A DNA stretch of 29,349 bases from an uncultured Lachnospiraceae bacterium (lineage in GTDB: Bacteria > Bacillota_A > Clostridia > Lachnospirales > Lachnospiraceae). The DNA lies in NCBI GenBank assembly GCA_902773195.1, contig CACYDL010000013.1, forward strand, positions 1 through 29,349, read 5' to 3'. A model generated the notes under the pieces. It saw only the letters and a program-made list of their open reading frames with translations. It ran no database searches and had not been told where the DNA came from. A program made the position numbers and the translations under genes. Below are positions 1-7,675 of the stretch, one piece after another (the stretch's first letter is position 1; each line of letters begins with the position of its first letter).

Positions 1-2309
1 CCGGAACCTATACGGCGACCTACCAGGTCACGGATTCCGAAGGCAGAGTCACCACCGGCAACGTCCTCACGGGCGGAACGGTGACCATCACCAACACCTA
101 CAACGGATTTGAGACAACCTCGCTCAAGGCAGAGAAGATCTGGGTGGACGACGATGATCTGGCCGGCATGAGACCGGAGGAGATCACGCTGAAGCTCCTG
201 GCAGACGGACTGGCCCTCGAGGGTATGGATCAGACCGTGACCGCGGGCGAAGACGGCAAGTGGACGGCCGAGTGGACTGACCTGCCGAAGTACAGAAGCG
301 GCGAGGTCCGCGAGAGAATCCGCTACAGCGTCATCGAGGTCAAGCCGGAAGGCTACACCGTCGAATACGACGGGACCGAGACCGCGGAAGGCAGCTCATG
401 GACGGTGACCAACACCTACAATCCGGAACTGACGGATGTGGTGGTTACCAAGGTCTGGGACGACAGAGAAGACAGCGACGGCGTGAGACCGGAATCTGTC
501 ACGGTACGTCTCCTTGAGACCTACACGAAGAAGGACGGAACCAAGGTCGAAGCCGAACCGGTCCTCGACAAGGACGGCAACGAAGTGACGGCGGTTCTTT
601 CCGACGAGAACTTCTGGTATTACAAGTTTGACAAGCTTCCGGTCCTCAAGGACGGCAGTGAAGTGACCTACACGGTGGAAGAAGTGGCAGACGAGAGCCT
701 CGGCGATTATGTGACGACGGTGACCAGAGTCTGCACCGGCTGCTTCCGCATCGTGAACAGCCTTGACACGGCGCGCACGTCGATCGAGATCGAGAAGGTC
801 TGGGTTGACGGACCGGCCGCGGATCCGGCGGCGAACACCGACGGACTCCGTCCGGATTCGGTCAGCGTGACGGTCCTCGCGAACGGCGAGCCTGTGAAGA
901 TGGCGCAGCTGAATGAAGCGAACGGCTGGAAGGTGACATTTACGGATCTGCCGAAGTACAGGACAGGCAGCAAGGGCGAGGAGATCCTCTACACGGTCAT
1001 CGAGGATACGGTCAGCGGCTATGCGACGACCTACAGAGTGACCGGAACCGACGGCGGCGTGCACGAGGGAACCAACGTCCTCAACGAAGGCAAGGTAACA
1101 GTAACCAACACGCATGTGGTGAAGACAGTCGCTGTCTGGGCGCTGAAGACCTGGATCGACGGAGACAATCAGGACGGCCTGCGCGGCGACGGCGCCGAGT
1201 TCACGCTCCACGCCTACGTCCGCGGACTTGAGATCGAAAAGATTGTCGACGCTTCCGGTGAAGAAGTTGAGACGACCTGGACGACCGACAAGAACGGATA
1301 CCACATCTGGAGCAACCTGCCGGCGTACAGCGGCGAAGACAGGATCACCTACGTCGTGGAGGAGACGCCGCTGGCGGACTACACGACGGAAGTGACGGGC
1401 AGCATGGAGACCGGATTCCGGTTCAGGAACACCCACATCCCGGTTGTGACCGATATCCCGGTCACGAAGATCTGGGACGACGGCGACGACTGCTGCAAGA
1501 AGCGTCCGTACACGGTAACAGTACAGCTCTACGCGGGCGAAGAGCCCGTCGGAGCGCCGGTCGTGCTCTCCTCGCTGAATCAGTGGAGGTACGTCTGGAC
1601 CAACCTTCCGGTCTATCAGAACGGAGTGAAGATCACCTACAGAGTGGAGGAGACGGAGATCCCCGACGGCTACGGCAAGCCGGAATACGGCGGCAATGCC
1701 GAAGAAGGATTCACGATCACCAACACGATCGAGATGACCCAGATCTCCGGACACAAGATCTGGACCGACAACAACAACGCGGCAGGCGCGAGACCTGAGA
1801 AGATTACCATCAGGCTGTTCGCGGACGGCGTGGTTGTGAGAGGTTCCGACAGGGAGGTCACGGCAGGACCGAACGGCGCCTGGACATACACATGGACCAA
1901 CCTGCCGAGATTCAAGGTCGACGCCGACGGCAACAAGACCGAGATCGTCTACACGATCGTCGAGGATCCGGTGGATGACTACCGCACAAGGTATGTCGAG
2001 GGCACCTACGACGTGGAGAACATCTACGACGATGTGACGCCGAGCATTACGCCGAGCATTACGCCGAGCGTGACGCCGAGTGTGACGCCTTCCAAGCCGC
2101 CGACCACGACGCCGACCAGGGTACCGGTCAATCCGACCAGACCTACCACAGGCGGAGGCGGCGGAGGATCGACCACGACCACCACGTCGCCGGTGAAGAC
2201 CGGAGATACGCAGCCGATCGCGCTGTATCTGATCCTTCTTATCGCCGCGGCGATCGCGGTGGAGGAAGTGATCCGGAGAGGCCGCAAGAAGCGCGGATCC
2301 GGGAAATAA
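1..2309 (+). CDS. Wall-anchored surface protein with tandem CNA-B domains (5' partial)
   Basis: The reading frame is open from base 3, so the true start lies upstream; the GTG at 81 is only an internal codon. Six complete and one partial CNA-B (prealbumin-like) modules follow each other, starting near bases 111, 423, 775, 1120, 1441 and 1735. Each begins with a K-x-W strand (KIWVDD, KVWDD, KTWIDG), has a middle Y-x-V-x-E strand, and mostly ends in T-N-T-Y/H. In this family the Lys, Glu and Asn form an internal isopeptide bond, giving a stiff stalk. A threonine/proline-serine linker (repeats of TPSI/TPSV, 2035-2095) and a glycine run precede the tail. The tail carries PVKTGD, a hydrophobic helix and a basic RRGRKKR end, which is a non-canonical sortase sorting signal (not LPxTG). 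The likely role is a surface adhesin or stalk; the ligand domain would be upstream and is not visible. It ends in TAA and is followed by a repeat array and a terminator. Confidence 0.9.
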   Translation, partial: GTYTATYQVTDSEGRVTTGNVLTGGTVTITNTYNGFETTSLKAEKIWVDDDDLAGMRPEEITLKLLADGLALEGMDQTVTAGEDGKWTAEWTDLPKYRSGEVRERIRYSVIEVKPEGYTVEYDGTETAEGSSWTVTNTYNPELTDVVVTKVWDDREDSDGVRPESVTVRLLETYTKKDGTKVEAEPVLDKDGNEVTAVLSDENFWYYKFDKLPVLKDGSEVTYTVEEVADESLGDYVTTVTRVCTGCFRIVNSLDTARTSIEIEKVWVDGPAADPAANTDGLRPDSVSVTVLANGEPVKMAQLNEANGWKVTFTDLPKYRTGSKGEEILYTVIEDTVSGYATTYRVTGTDGGVHEGTNVLNEGKVTVTNTHVVKTVAVWALKTWIDGDNQDGLRGDGAEFTLHAYVRGLEIEKIVDASGEEVETTWTTDKNGYHIWSNLPAYSGEDRITYVVEETPLADYTTEVTGSMETGFRFRNTHIPVVTDIPVTKIWDDGDDCCKKRPYTVTVQLYAGEEPVGAPVVLSSLNQWRYVWTNLPVYQNGVKITYRVEETEIPDGYGKPEYGGNAEEGFTITNTIEMTQISGHKIWTDNNNAAGARPEKITIRLFADGVVVRGSDREVTAGPNGAWTYTWTNLPRFKVDADGNKTEIVYTIVEDPVDDYRTRYVEGTYDVENIYDDVTPSITPSITPSVTPSVTPSKPPTTTPTRVPVNPTRPTTGGGGGGSTTTTTSPVKTGDTQPIALYLILLIAAAIAVEEVIRRGRKKRGSGK

Positions 2310-2420
2310 CCGGGAGGACGCGTAAAGGCGGGAGAACCGCCGCGCGAAGCCCCGGGAAGTGACCGGGAGGACGCGTAAAGGCGGGAGAACCGCCGCGCGA
2401 AGCCCCGGGAAACAACCGGA
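2301..2420. repeat. 53-bp direct repeat spanning the stop codon of the CNA-B gene
   Basis: Two nearly identical 53-bp units (2301-2353 and 2354-2406) and a partial third (from 2407). The units differ mainly at the stop: the gene's TAA at 2307-2309 corresponds to TGA at 2360-2362 in copy 2 and CAA in copy 3. Each unit contains GGCGG-gagaa-CCGCC, able to form a 5-bp hairpin. The function is unknown. Confidence 0.85.
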
Positions 2421-2458
2421 GAACGGACGAAACCGGACCAGGTAACAACACAAAGGCG

Positions 2459-2503
2459 CAGCCGCATCACAGAGCCGAAAGGCCGGGGTGCGGCTGTTCT
2501 TTA
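2459..2503 (+). terminator. Probable rho-independent terminator after the CNA-B gene
   Basis: CAGCCGCA (2459-2466) pairs with TGCGGCTG (2489-2496), extendable by two pairs. The loop holds a small GCC-GAAA-GGC hairpin, and TTCTTTAT follows. The T tract is imperfect, but no other candidate lies downstream of the surface-protein gene. Confidence 0.65.
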
Positions 2504-2520
2504 TGCGCGGAGAGCCGCGG

Positions 2521-2641
2521 GCCCGGCGGCAGAAGCTCTGTGCAGCCGCAGGCCCGGCAGCAGGGCCCTGTGAAGGCGCATATCGGGCGGCAGGGCTCTG
2601 TGGAGCCGCAGACCCGGAGGCAGGAGGCCTCCCGGAAGGCG
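2521..2641. repeat. Degenerate ~30-bp tandem repeat, four copies
   Basis: Units start near 2521, 2552, 2582 and 2612, each built on CCCGGCGGCAG followed by CTGTG and a GCCGCAG-like end. Copy 3 can form the perfect small hairpin GGCTC-tgtg-GAGCC. The array lies between the terminator and the transporter promoter. Together with the 53-bp array it accounts for most of the 494-bp gap at 2310-2803. I see no gene here. Confidence 0.6.
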
Positions 2642-2723
2642 CCCGGCGGGCGGAGCCGGCGCCCCGTGAACGCGTGCTCATATCTGAACAATTTCGGGGA
2701 AAATGTCTGATAAAAATCAATAA

Positions 2724-2756
2724 TTGTTTCAAAAAACTGTGTAAATCTGATATAAT
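2724..2756 (+). promoter_or_regulatory. Sigma-A-type promoter of the sugar ABC operon
   Basis: A perfect TATAAT lies at 2751-2756 in an AT-rich island (2700-2765) that contrasts with the GC-rich surroundings. The -35 is uncertain: TTTCAA at 2728-2733 gives a 17-bp spacer, while the better-looking TTGTTT at 2724 would give 21 bp. The transporter start codon is 48 bases further on. Confidence 0.65.
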
Positions 2757-2762
2757 AATCCC

Positions 2763-2777
2763 ATCATCGTTGATGAT
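2763..2777. promoter_or_regulatory. Candidate operator: inverted repeat ATCATC-gtt-GATGAT
   Basis: A perfect 6-bp inverted repeat with a 3-base centre lies just downstream of the -10 box, around the expected transcription start and ahead of the ribosome-binding site. A repressor bound here would block initiation. No regulator gene is adjacent, so its partner cannot be named. Confidence 0.4.
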
Positions 2778-2803
2778 CTTTTGTCAAAAAGGAGGATACG
2801 GAA

Positions 2804-3850
2804 ATGACAATCAAAAAACTTGCGGCAGTACTGATTACGGCTGGTGCGATGACGATGTCTCTCGGCATGGCGGCCTCCGCGGATGAGATCGCGGTCATGG
2901 TCCCCAGCGCTGACCACGGCTGGACCGGCGCGGTCCTGACCTATGCGCAGGAGAAGGCAGAGGAGCTCAACGCGGACGGCGCCTACGAAGTCAAGGTCTA
3001 CGCGGCGACGGACGTCGAGAATCAGATCCAGCAGGTGGATGACCTCCTCGCAAAGCCGGAAGGCCTCGCGGGCATCGTCATTCTTCCCTATGACAACGGC
3101 CTTCAGTCCACACTGGAGAAGATCGCCGTGGCGGGAATCCCGTTCGTACAGTTCGACCGCTGCATCAACAGCGAGATCCTCGACGAGGCGGTCGTCGCCA
3201 ACGTCAAGGGCGACAACGTCGGTATCGGCTACGAGACAGGCAAGAGACTTCTCGCGGAAGGCCTCGCGAAGGAAGACTACGTCTATGAGATGATCGGCGA
3301 CAACAGCTCCGTTCCGGAACTTCGTTCCCAGGGCTTCCGTGACGCTCTTACAGAAGCCGGCTGGACCGAGGACGAGATCAACGCGGCTGTCGTCAAGTCC
3401 GCCGCCACAGGCTGGAGCCGTGATCAGGGCAAGGAACTCTTCGAGTCCTGGTTCAGCAGCGCGCAGTGCGATCCGTCCAAGAAGATCTGGATCTTCACGC
3501 ACGACGATGAGATCGCCATGGGCGTCCTCGAATCCCTGAACGGCGCGGCTCTCGACGAGACGAAGAAGGGCGAATTCCTTGAGTCTCTTCAGGCCCTCTG
3601 CGCTTCCTCCGGCCTTGCCGAGATGTACGCGGTGCTGAAGGACAAGCATCAGACCATCGCCAGGCCCGACAGCTACGATCTGTTCTCCGTCACCTATGAC
3701 CCGGCCATGATCAAGGAAGCGGTTGACGTCATGATCAAGAGCCTGAACGGCGAAGAGATCGAAAAGGACTACGTCATTCCGGTTTCCGTCGTCGACAAGG
3801 ACAACGTGGAAGAGTTCCAGGCGTTCGGCAGCTACGACGAGAAGGAATGA
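2804..3850 (+). CDS. Sugar ABC transporter substrate-binding protein (RbsB/MglB-like)
   Basis: This 348-residue extracytoplasmic binding protein of the periplasmic-binding-protein-4 type belongs to CUT2 sugar importers (ribose, galactose and similar). The ATG at 2804 follows GGAGG by about seven bases. Residues 1-26 are a signal peptide (KK, hydrophobic core, A-A-S-A before DE). The mature part has the family's first-strand IAVMVP, the VENQIQQVDDL helix, the GIVILPYDNG and FVQFDR hinge strands, and a late HDDEIAMG segment equivalent to the family's NDxxAxG. The two-lobe fold is complete. No cysteine follows the signal, so it is not an obvious lipoprotein, which is unusual in a single-membrane organism. 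It is first in an operon with the ATPase and permease genes. The exact sugar cannot be read from the sequence. Confidence 0.92.
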   Translation: MTIKKLAAVLITAGAMTMSLGMAASADEIAVMVPSADHGWTGAVLTYAQEKAEELNADGAYEVKVYAATDVENQIQQVDDLLAKPEGLAGIVILPYDNGLQSTLEKIAVAGIPFVQFDRCINSEILDEAVVANVKGDNVGIGYETGKRLLAEGLAKEDYVYEMIGDNSSVPELRSQGFRDALTEAGWTEDEINAAVVKSAATGWSRDQGKELFESWFSSAQCDPSKKIWIFTHDDEIAMGVLESLNGAALDETKKGEFLESLQALCASSGLAEMYAVLKDKHQTIARPDSYDLFSVTYDPAMIKEAVDVMIKSLNGEEIEKDYVIPVSVVDKDNVEEFQAFGSYDEKE

Positions 3851-3899
3851 TCCCCGGTGACACAGAGCCGGAGCTACCGCGGCTGACGTAAGAAAGCCG

Positions 3900-3986
3900 C
3901 CCGGGAGAGGGCGGTCCGGCACGGTCCCCTCTCCGGGAAAATGATTCAGTCAATACGCAAGGGCAGCAGGTAACTGCTGCCCTTGC
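3900..3986 (+). promoter_or_regulatory. Two hairpins between the binding-protein and ATPase genes
   Basis: Hairpin 1 pairs CCCGGGAGAGGG (3900-3911) with CCCCTCTCCGGG (3926-3937), with one bulged G. Hairpin 2 is a perfect 13-bp stem, GCAAGGGCAGCAG (3957-3969) with CTGCTGCCCTTGC (3974-3986), closed by GTAA, a GNRA-type tetraloop. Neither has a T tract, so full termination is unlikely. Such structures commonly protect the upstream message, giving more binding protein than ATPase or permease. That role is inferred here. Confidence 0.75.
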
Positions 3987-4028
3987 ATGGAGTCATCACC
4001 AAAATACAAAGCGATGGAGGCAGCGGAA

Positions 4029-5525
4029 TTGGAACTGCTTAAAATGGAACACATCCATAAATCGTTCTTCGGGGTCAAGGTTCTGGACGACGTGTCGCTC
4101 ACCGTCCAGCCCGGAGAGATCCACGCCCTCCTGGGAGAAAACGGAGCCGGGAAGTCCACGCTGATGAACATTCTTTCCGGCGTCTATACCAGGGACCAGG
4201 GAACGGTCACCTTCGACGGGAAGGAGCTGCCCAACGGCTCGATCTCCGCGTCCGAGGCCGCCGGGATCGCCTTCGTGCACCAGGAGCTCAACATTTTCAA
4301 CGACCTGAAGGTGTACGAGAACCTTTTCCTCGGCAAGGAGATCACCGGAATCGGCGGCAGGCTCGACAAGAAAGCCATGATCGCGGAGGCACAGAAGCTG
4401 TTCGACGAGATGGGCGTCCCCATCGATCCGATGATGCTGGCCGGAGATCTGGTCACCGGCGCGAAGCAGGTCCTTGAAATCGCGAAGGCGCTGCACTCCC
4501 AGGCGAAGCTGATCATTCTCGACGAGCCGACCACGGCCCTCAACAACGCCGAGATCGAGCATTTCTTCGGCCTGATACGAAGTCTGAAAAACAAGGGAAC
4601 GGCGTTTATCTTCATTTCCCATAAAATGCCGGAAATATTTGCCATCGCGGACGAGTACACGGTGCTGCGGAACGCCAGGTTCATCAGCACGGGAAAGATC
4701 GCGGAGACGACCGCGGAGAAGATTACCCGGGACATGGTCGGAGCGTCCTACGCCAACGAGGACGTCTACGAGAAGCGGGAGCTCGGCGGCGTCGTGCTGA
4801 GGACCGACGGCCTCAGCGGCCAGGGCTTCAGCGGCGTGACCTTCGAGTGCCGGAAGGGCGAGATCATCGGCTTCACCGGCCTCCAGGGAGCCGGCTGCTC
4901 CGAGGTGCTCCAGACACTCTTCGGCGCCCTGCCCATCAGCGGCGGCACGGTGGACATCCTGGGCGAGAGCATGTCGAAGGAGACCATCCACAAGGCGATG
5001 CTCCGCGGGGTCGGCATGATCCCCGCGAACCGCAAGGAGAACTCGGTCCTGCCGGATATGAGCCTGCTGGAGAACACCTACATCTCGAGACACACCATCG
5101 ACACCCGGAACCCGTCAATCAGCAGGAAGAATGAACAGGGCAGGTTTGAACGCTTCAAAAGCGCCCTGAACATCAAGGCGAACCACTCGGAGGACCTGAT
5201 CGTCAGCCTGTCAGGCGGCAATCAGCAGAAGATCATCCTCGCCAGATGGCTGGATACCGACGCCGGGATCCTGCTCATGGACAACCCGACCCAGGGCATC
5301 GACGTCGGCGCGAAGGAGGAGATCTACCGTCTGATCCTGAAGCTCGCCGAGGAGGGCAAGACGATCATCGTGAACACGCTGGAGATTCCCGAGCTGAAGA
5401 AGATAGCCGACAGATGCATTGTCTTCTACCACGGAAGGGTGGTGGCGGATCTGCCCCACTCCGAGATAGAAGAAGGAAAAGTGATGATGTATTCGACCGG
5501 CGCACTTGGCGGAACGGAGGCCTGA
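4029..5525 (+). CDS. Sugar ABC transporter ATPase, double-domain CUT2 type (RbsA/MglA-like)
   Basis: A fused tandem ATPase that energises sugar import. From a TTG start at 4029 it is 498 residues. The N-terminal domain has Walker A GENGAGKS (36-43), a degenerate signature (LVTGAKQVLEIAKAL) and Walker B with ILDEPTTAL. The C-terminal domain has a degenerate Walker A (GLQGAGCSEV), an intact signature LSGGNQQK and Walker B LLMDNPTQGIDVG. This one-good-half-each asymmetry is typical of RbsA/MglA. I chose TTG 4029 because GGAGG at 4016-4020 sits eight bases before it and MELLKMEHIHKSF matches where family members begin. An ATG at 3987 directly abuts a 13-bp hairpin and lacks a ribosome-binding site. 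ATG 4014 is the other alternative. Confidence 0.93.
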   Translation: MELLKMEHIHKSFFGVKVLDDVSLTVQPGEIHALLGENGAGKSTLMNILSGVYTRDQGTVTFDGKELPNGSISASEAAGIAFVHQELNIFNDLKVYENLFLGKEITGIGGRLDKKAMIAEAQKLFDEMGVPIDPMMLAGDLVTGAKQVLEIAKALHSQAKLIILDEPTTALNNAEIEHFFGLIRSLKNKGTAFIFISHKMPEIFAIADEYTVLRNARFISTGKIAETTAEKITRDMVGASYANEDVYEKRELGGVVLRTDGLSGQGFSGVTFECRKGEIIGFTGLQGAGCSEVLQTLFGALPISGGTVDILGESMSKETIHKAMLRGVGMIPANRKENSVLPDMSLLENTYISRHTIDTRNPSISRKNEQGRFERFKSALNIKANHSEDLIVSLSGGNQQKIILARWLDTDAGILLMDNPTQGIDVGAKEEIYRLILKLAEEGKTIIVNTLEIPELKKIADRCIVFYHGRVVADLPHSEIEEGKVMMYSTGALGGTEA

Positions 5526-5526
5526 C

Positions 5527-6495
5527 ATGTCAAAGAAAGTAAGATATTTCTGGAACAACTTCAATTTCATCGTGGTATTTGTCGTGATCTTCGCGGCGTA
5601 TCTGATCATCAACGGAAGCGCCACGTCGTGGACGACGATCACGAATATCTTCCTCCACAGCGCCATTCTGGGAACGATCGCTCTGGGGCAGGGCCTCATC
5701 GTCCTGACCGGCGACATCGACCTGTCGGTGGGCTCGTCCTTCGTGCTGGCGGGCGGCATTTCCATCGTGGTCTTCAACCACACGAACAGCATCTTTCTGC
5801 TGCTCGTGAGCGCCCTGGCCCTCGGCGCGGCTTTCGGCTGCATCAACGGCTTCATGGTCGGACGCCTCAAGATGCCCGCGTTCATCGTCACCCTGGCCAC
5901 GATGCTGATCTACCGCTCCCTCTCCCAGTACATGATGAACGAGATGGGCGAGACCCGCTACAGGGTCGACGCCAGCGTCTCCCGCTACAAGCCGCTGTTC
6001 ATGTTCGGAAACGGCAACCTGAAGACCATCCCGCTCCTGGCCATCGTGTGGCTCTGCGTGGCGGCCTTCATGATCTACATGACCACGTCCATGAAGTTCG
6101 GCAAGAGGATCTACGCCCTCGGAAGCAACGCCAAGGGCGCGATGCTGGCGGGCATCAACGTCGTCTGGACCAAGATCTCGGTGTTCCTGATCTGCGGCCT
6201 GTGCGTGGGACTCGCGACCTTCCTCAAGATCGCCAAGGACACGTCCTTCGACCCCGCCACCTCGGGCAAGAACTATGAGCTCTACTCCATCGCCGCGGTC
6301 GTCATCGGCGGCATCAGCATGACGGGCGGCAAGGGCAGGATGCTGGGCATCATCTTCGGCACCATGTCCTTCACCCTGATCGACAAGATCATCACCGCCC
6401 TCGGCATGAACGCCCTGCTGAACGACACCGTCAAGGGCGCGATCCTTCTGGCGGCGGTGGGACTGCAGATGCTCCAGAGGAGAAGCAAGGACTGA
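5527..6495 (+). CDS. Sugar ABC transporter permease (RbsC/MglC-like)
   Basis: This 322-residue membrane permease of the BPD_transp_2 family forms the channel of the CUT2 importer. The ATG at 5527 follows GGAGG at 5516-5520 and lies one base after the ATPase stop, so the two are translationally coupled. Multiple hydrophobic helices are evident from residue about 10 onward. Conserved features are LTGDIDLSVGS in the first cytoplasmic region, GRLKMPAFIVTLATM, the KFGKRIYALGSN loop and GGISMTGGKGR near the end. It completes the operon that begins at 2804. Its TGA stop is the first base of a 38-bp tandem repeat. Confidence 0.93.
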   Translation: MSKKVRYFWNNFNFIVVFVVIFAAYLIINGSATSWTTITNIFLHSAILGTIALGQGLIVLTGDIDLSVGSSFVLAGGISIVVFNHTNSIFLLLVSALALGAAFGCINGFMVGRLKMPAFIVTLATMLIYRSLSQYMMNEMGETRYRVDASVSRYKPLFMFGNGNLKTIPLLAIVWLCVAAFMIYMTTSMKFGKRIYALGSNAKGAMLAGINVVWTKISVFLICGLCVGLATFLKIAKDTSFDPATSGKNYELYSIAAVVIGGISMTGGKGRMLGIIFGTMSFTLIDKIITALGMNALLNDTVKGAILLAAVGLQMLQRRSKD

Positions 6496-6606
6496 AGACG
6501 TGTTCTTCGGAGCGGACAGAAAGCAAGGCCTGAGGACGTGTTCTTCAGAGCGGACAGAAAGCAAGGCCTGAGGACGTGTTCTTCAGAACTGACAGAAAAC
6601 AAGGAC
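6493..6606. repeat. 38-bp tandem repeat starting at the permease stop codon, three copies
   Basis: Units 6493-6530, 6531-6568 and 6569-6606 each begin with TGA (TGAAGACG or TGAGGACG) and end in A(G/A)CAAGGNC, matching the gene's own terminal AGCAAGGAC. Each unit can form GA(A/G)GA-cgtgt-TCTTC, a 5-bp hairpin. Because 38 is not a multiple of three, the repeated TGA falls in all three frames. Confidence 0.9.
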
Positions 6607-6643
6607 GGAGGAGGCGCTCCTCAGAACGAAAAAGCGGAATACG

Positions 6644-6678
6644 GGTCCGGCTGTCCGGGAGGGCGGCCGGACCTTTTC
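6644..6678 (+). terminator. Probable terminator of the sugar ABC operon
   Basis: GGTCCGGC (6644-6651) pairs with GCCGGACC (6666-6673), directly followed by TTTT. The 8-bp GC-rich stem, 14-base loop and short U tract fit a rho-independent terminator. This element, the 38-bp repeats and the downstream promoter and palindrome fill the 403-bp gap at 6496-6898. No gene is supported there. Confidence 0.7.
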
Positions 6679-6727
6679 TGCGCGCCGCGGGCTCCTGTGA
6701 CGTTTATGCTTTTCGCGCGGTTCTTTT

Positions 6728-6736
6728 TGGTATAAA
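6728..6736 (+). promoter_or_regulatory. Extended -10 promoter for the nitroreductase operon
   Basis: TGG followed by TATAAA (6731-6736) forms an extended -10 element in a local AT-rich stretch. No good -35 is visible, which extended -10 promoters tolerate. Transcription would start near 6743 and give a leader of about 155 bases containing an 18-bp palindrome. Confidence 0.5.
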
Positions 6737-6780
6737 ATCAATGTGTGTCCGGCCTGCCGGCCCGGCGCGGACGGAACCGG

Positions 6781-6798
6781 TGTTACACCGGTGTAACA
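6781..6798. promoter_or_regulatory. Perfect 18-bp palindrome TGTTACACCGGTGTAACA
   Basis: The dyad is perfect over 18 bases with no central gap. It lies about 50 bases downstream of the extended -10 box and 100 bases before the nitroreductase start. The form suits a dimeric repressor (TetR, GntR or MarR type). I cannot assign it to a known regulon. Confidence 0.6.
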
Positions 6799-6898
6799 TT
6801 CTCGTCCCGCCCGGACTGGTGTCCGGCGCGGACAGGCGCCCGGCATTTCCGCCGGACGCGGTGGTTTAAAGGTGTTTCAAAAATGGAGGAAGAGAAGC

Positions 6899-7657
6899 AT
6901 GACAGAATGGGAGGCCGTCGAGAAGCGGATTTCCTGCCGCGCCTTTGAGGACCGGATGCCCGGTCCGGAGATTCTGGCGCAGCTGGAAGCCTGTGTCGGA
7001 GAACTGAACCGCGAGTCGGGACTCCGTTTTCAGCTGATTGTATCCGGGGATGGCAGCCGGCCTGCCGTCCGCATGTCGCCCGCGATGTTCAGCGGACCCG
7101 TCTACGTCTGCGCGGCCCTGGTCGCCGGGGACAGCCCCGCGGAGTCGGAGAAGCTGGGCTATTACGGCGAGAAGCTGGTGCTCCGCGCCGTGGAGCTCGG
7201 GCTTGGGACCTGCTGGGTGGCCAGCACCTACGACGCCGCCTCGATCCATCCGGACATCGCGGAGGGGGAGCGGCTGTGGGACGTGATCCCGATGGGATAC
7301 GCGCCGGCGAAGCTTCCCATGAAGCAGTCGATGACGCGGGCGATGATCCGGAAGAGGGACAGAAAGACAGAGACGTTCCTCGACGAGGCGTCGGACGTGA
7401 CCTTCGCGGAGGCGCCGGACTGGGTCCGGCGGGGCATCGAGGCCGTGCGGCTGGGACCCTCCGCGGTGAACCAGCAGCCGGTCAACATTCTGGTGAAGAA
7501 CGGCGAGGCCTCGATGGTCATCTGTAAGAAGGGAAACGGCCTGGAGTACAACGACATGGGCATCGCGAAGCGGCAGTTCGAGATCGGCGCGGCGGACGCG
7601 GGGGTCCGCGGCCGCTTCGAGTGGGGAAACGGCGGCCGCTTCGTCAGGGAAGTGTAA
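6899..7657 (+). CDS. Nitroreductase-family flavoprotein
   Basis: A 252-residue protein of the nitroreductase superfamily (putative TM-nitroreductase subgroup), expected to bind FMN and use NAD(P)H; its substrate is unknown. Visible features are the N-terminal EAVEKRISCRAFED (the family's R-x-S-x-R-x-F segment), the central YYGEKLVLRAVELGLGTCWV helix (family GE-x-L-A-x-x-GLGT-x-W), then PMGYAPAK and a C-terminal half with GPSAVNQQP (family PSA-x-N-x-Q-P), which contacts FMN. ATG 6899 follows GGAGG (6885-6889) by nine bases. An upstream in-frame start at 6872 has no such site. It leads a probable operon, with the next start 19 bases after its TAA. Confidence 0.85.
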   Translation: MTEWEAVEKRISCRAFEDRMPGPEILAQLEACVGELNRESGLRFQLIVSGDGSRPAVRMSPAMFSGPVYVCAALVAGDSPAESEKLGYYGEKLVLRAVELGLGTCWVASTYDAASIHPDIAEGERLWDVIPMGYAPAKLPMKQSMTRAMIRKRDRKTETFLDEASDVTFAEAPDWVRRGIEAVRLGPSAVNQQPVNILVKNGEASMVICKKGNGLEYNDMGIAKRQFEIGAADAGVRGRFEWGNGGRFVREV

Positions 7658-7675
7658 GGAAAAGGAGGAAGAAGG

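Noticed and set aside
396..2732. Minus-strand open frame of 778 codons under the CNA-B gene
   Set aside because: Shadow of the repeated CNA-B coding sequence, Arg/Val/Asp-rich with no motif or ribosome-binding site.
3987..4028. ATG 3987 as start of the ABC ATPase
   Set aside because: It directly follows a 13-bp hairpin and has no ribosome-binding site; TTG 4029 with GGAGG fits the family N-terminus better.
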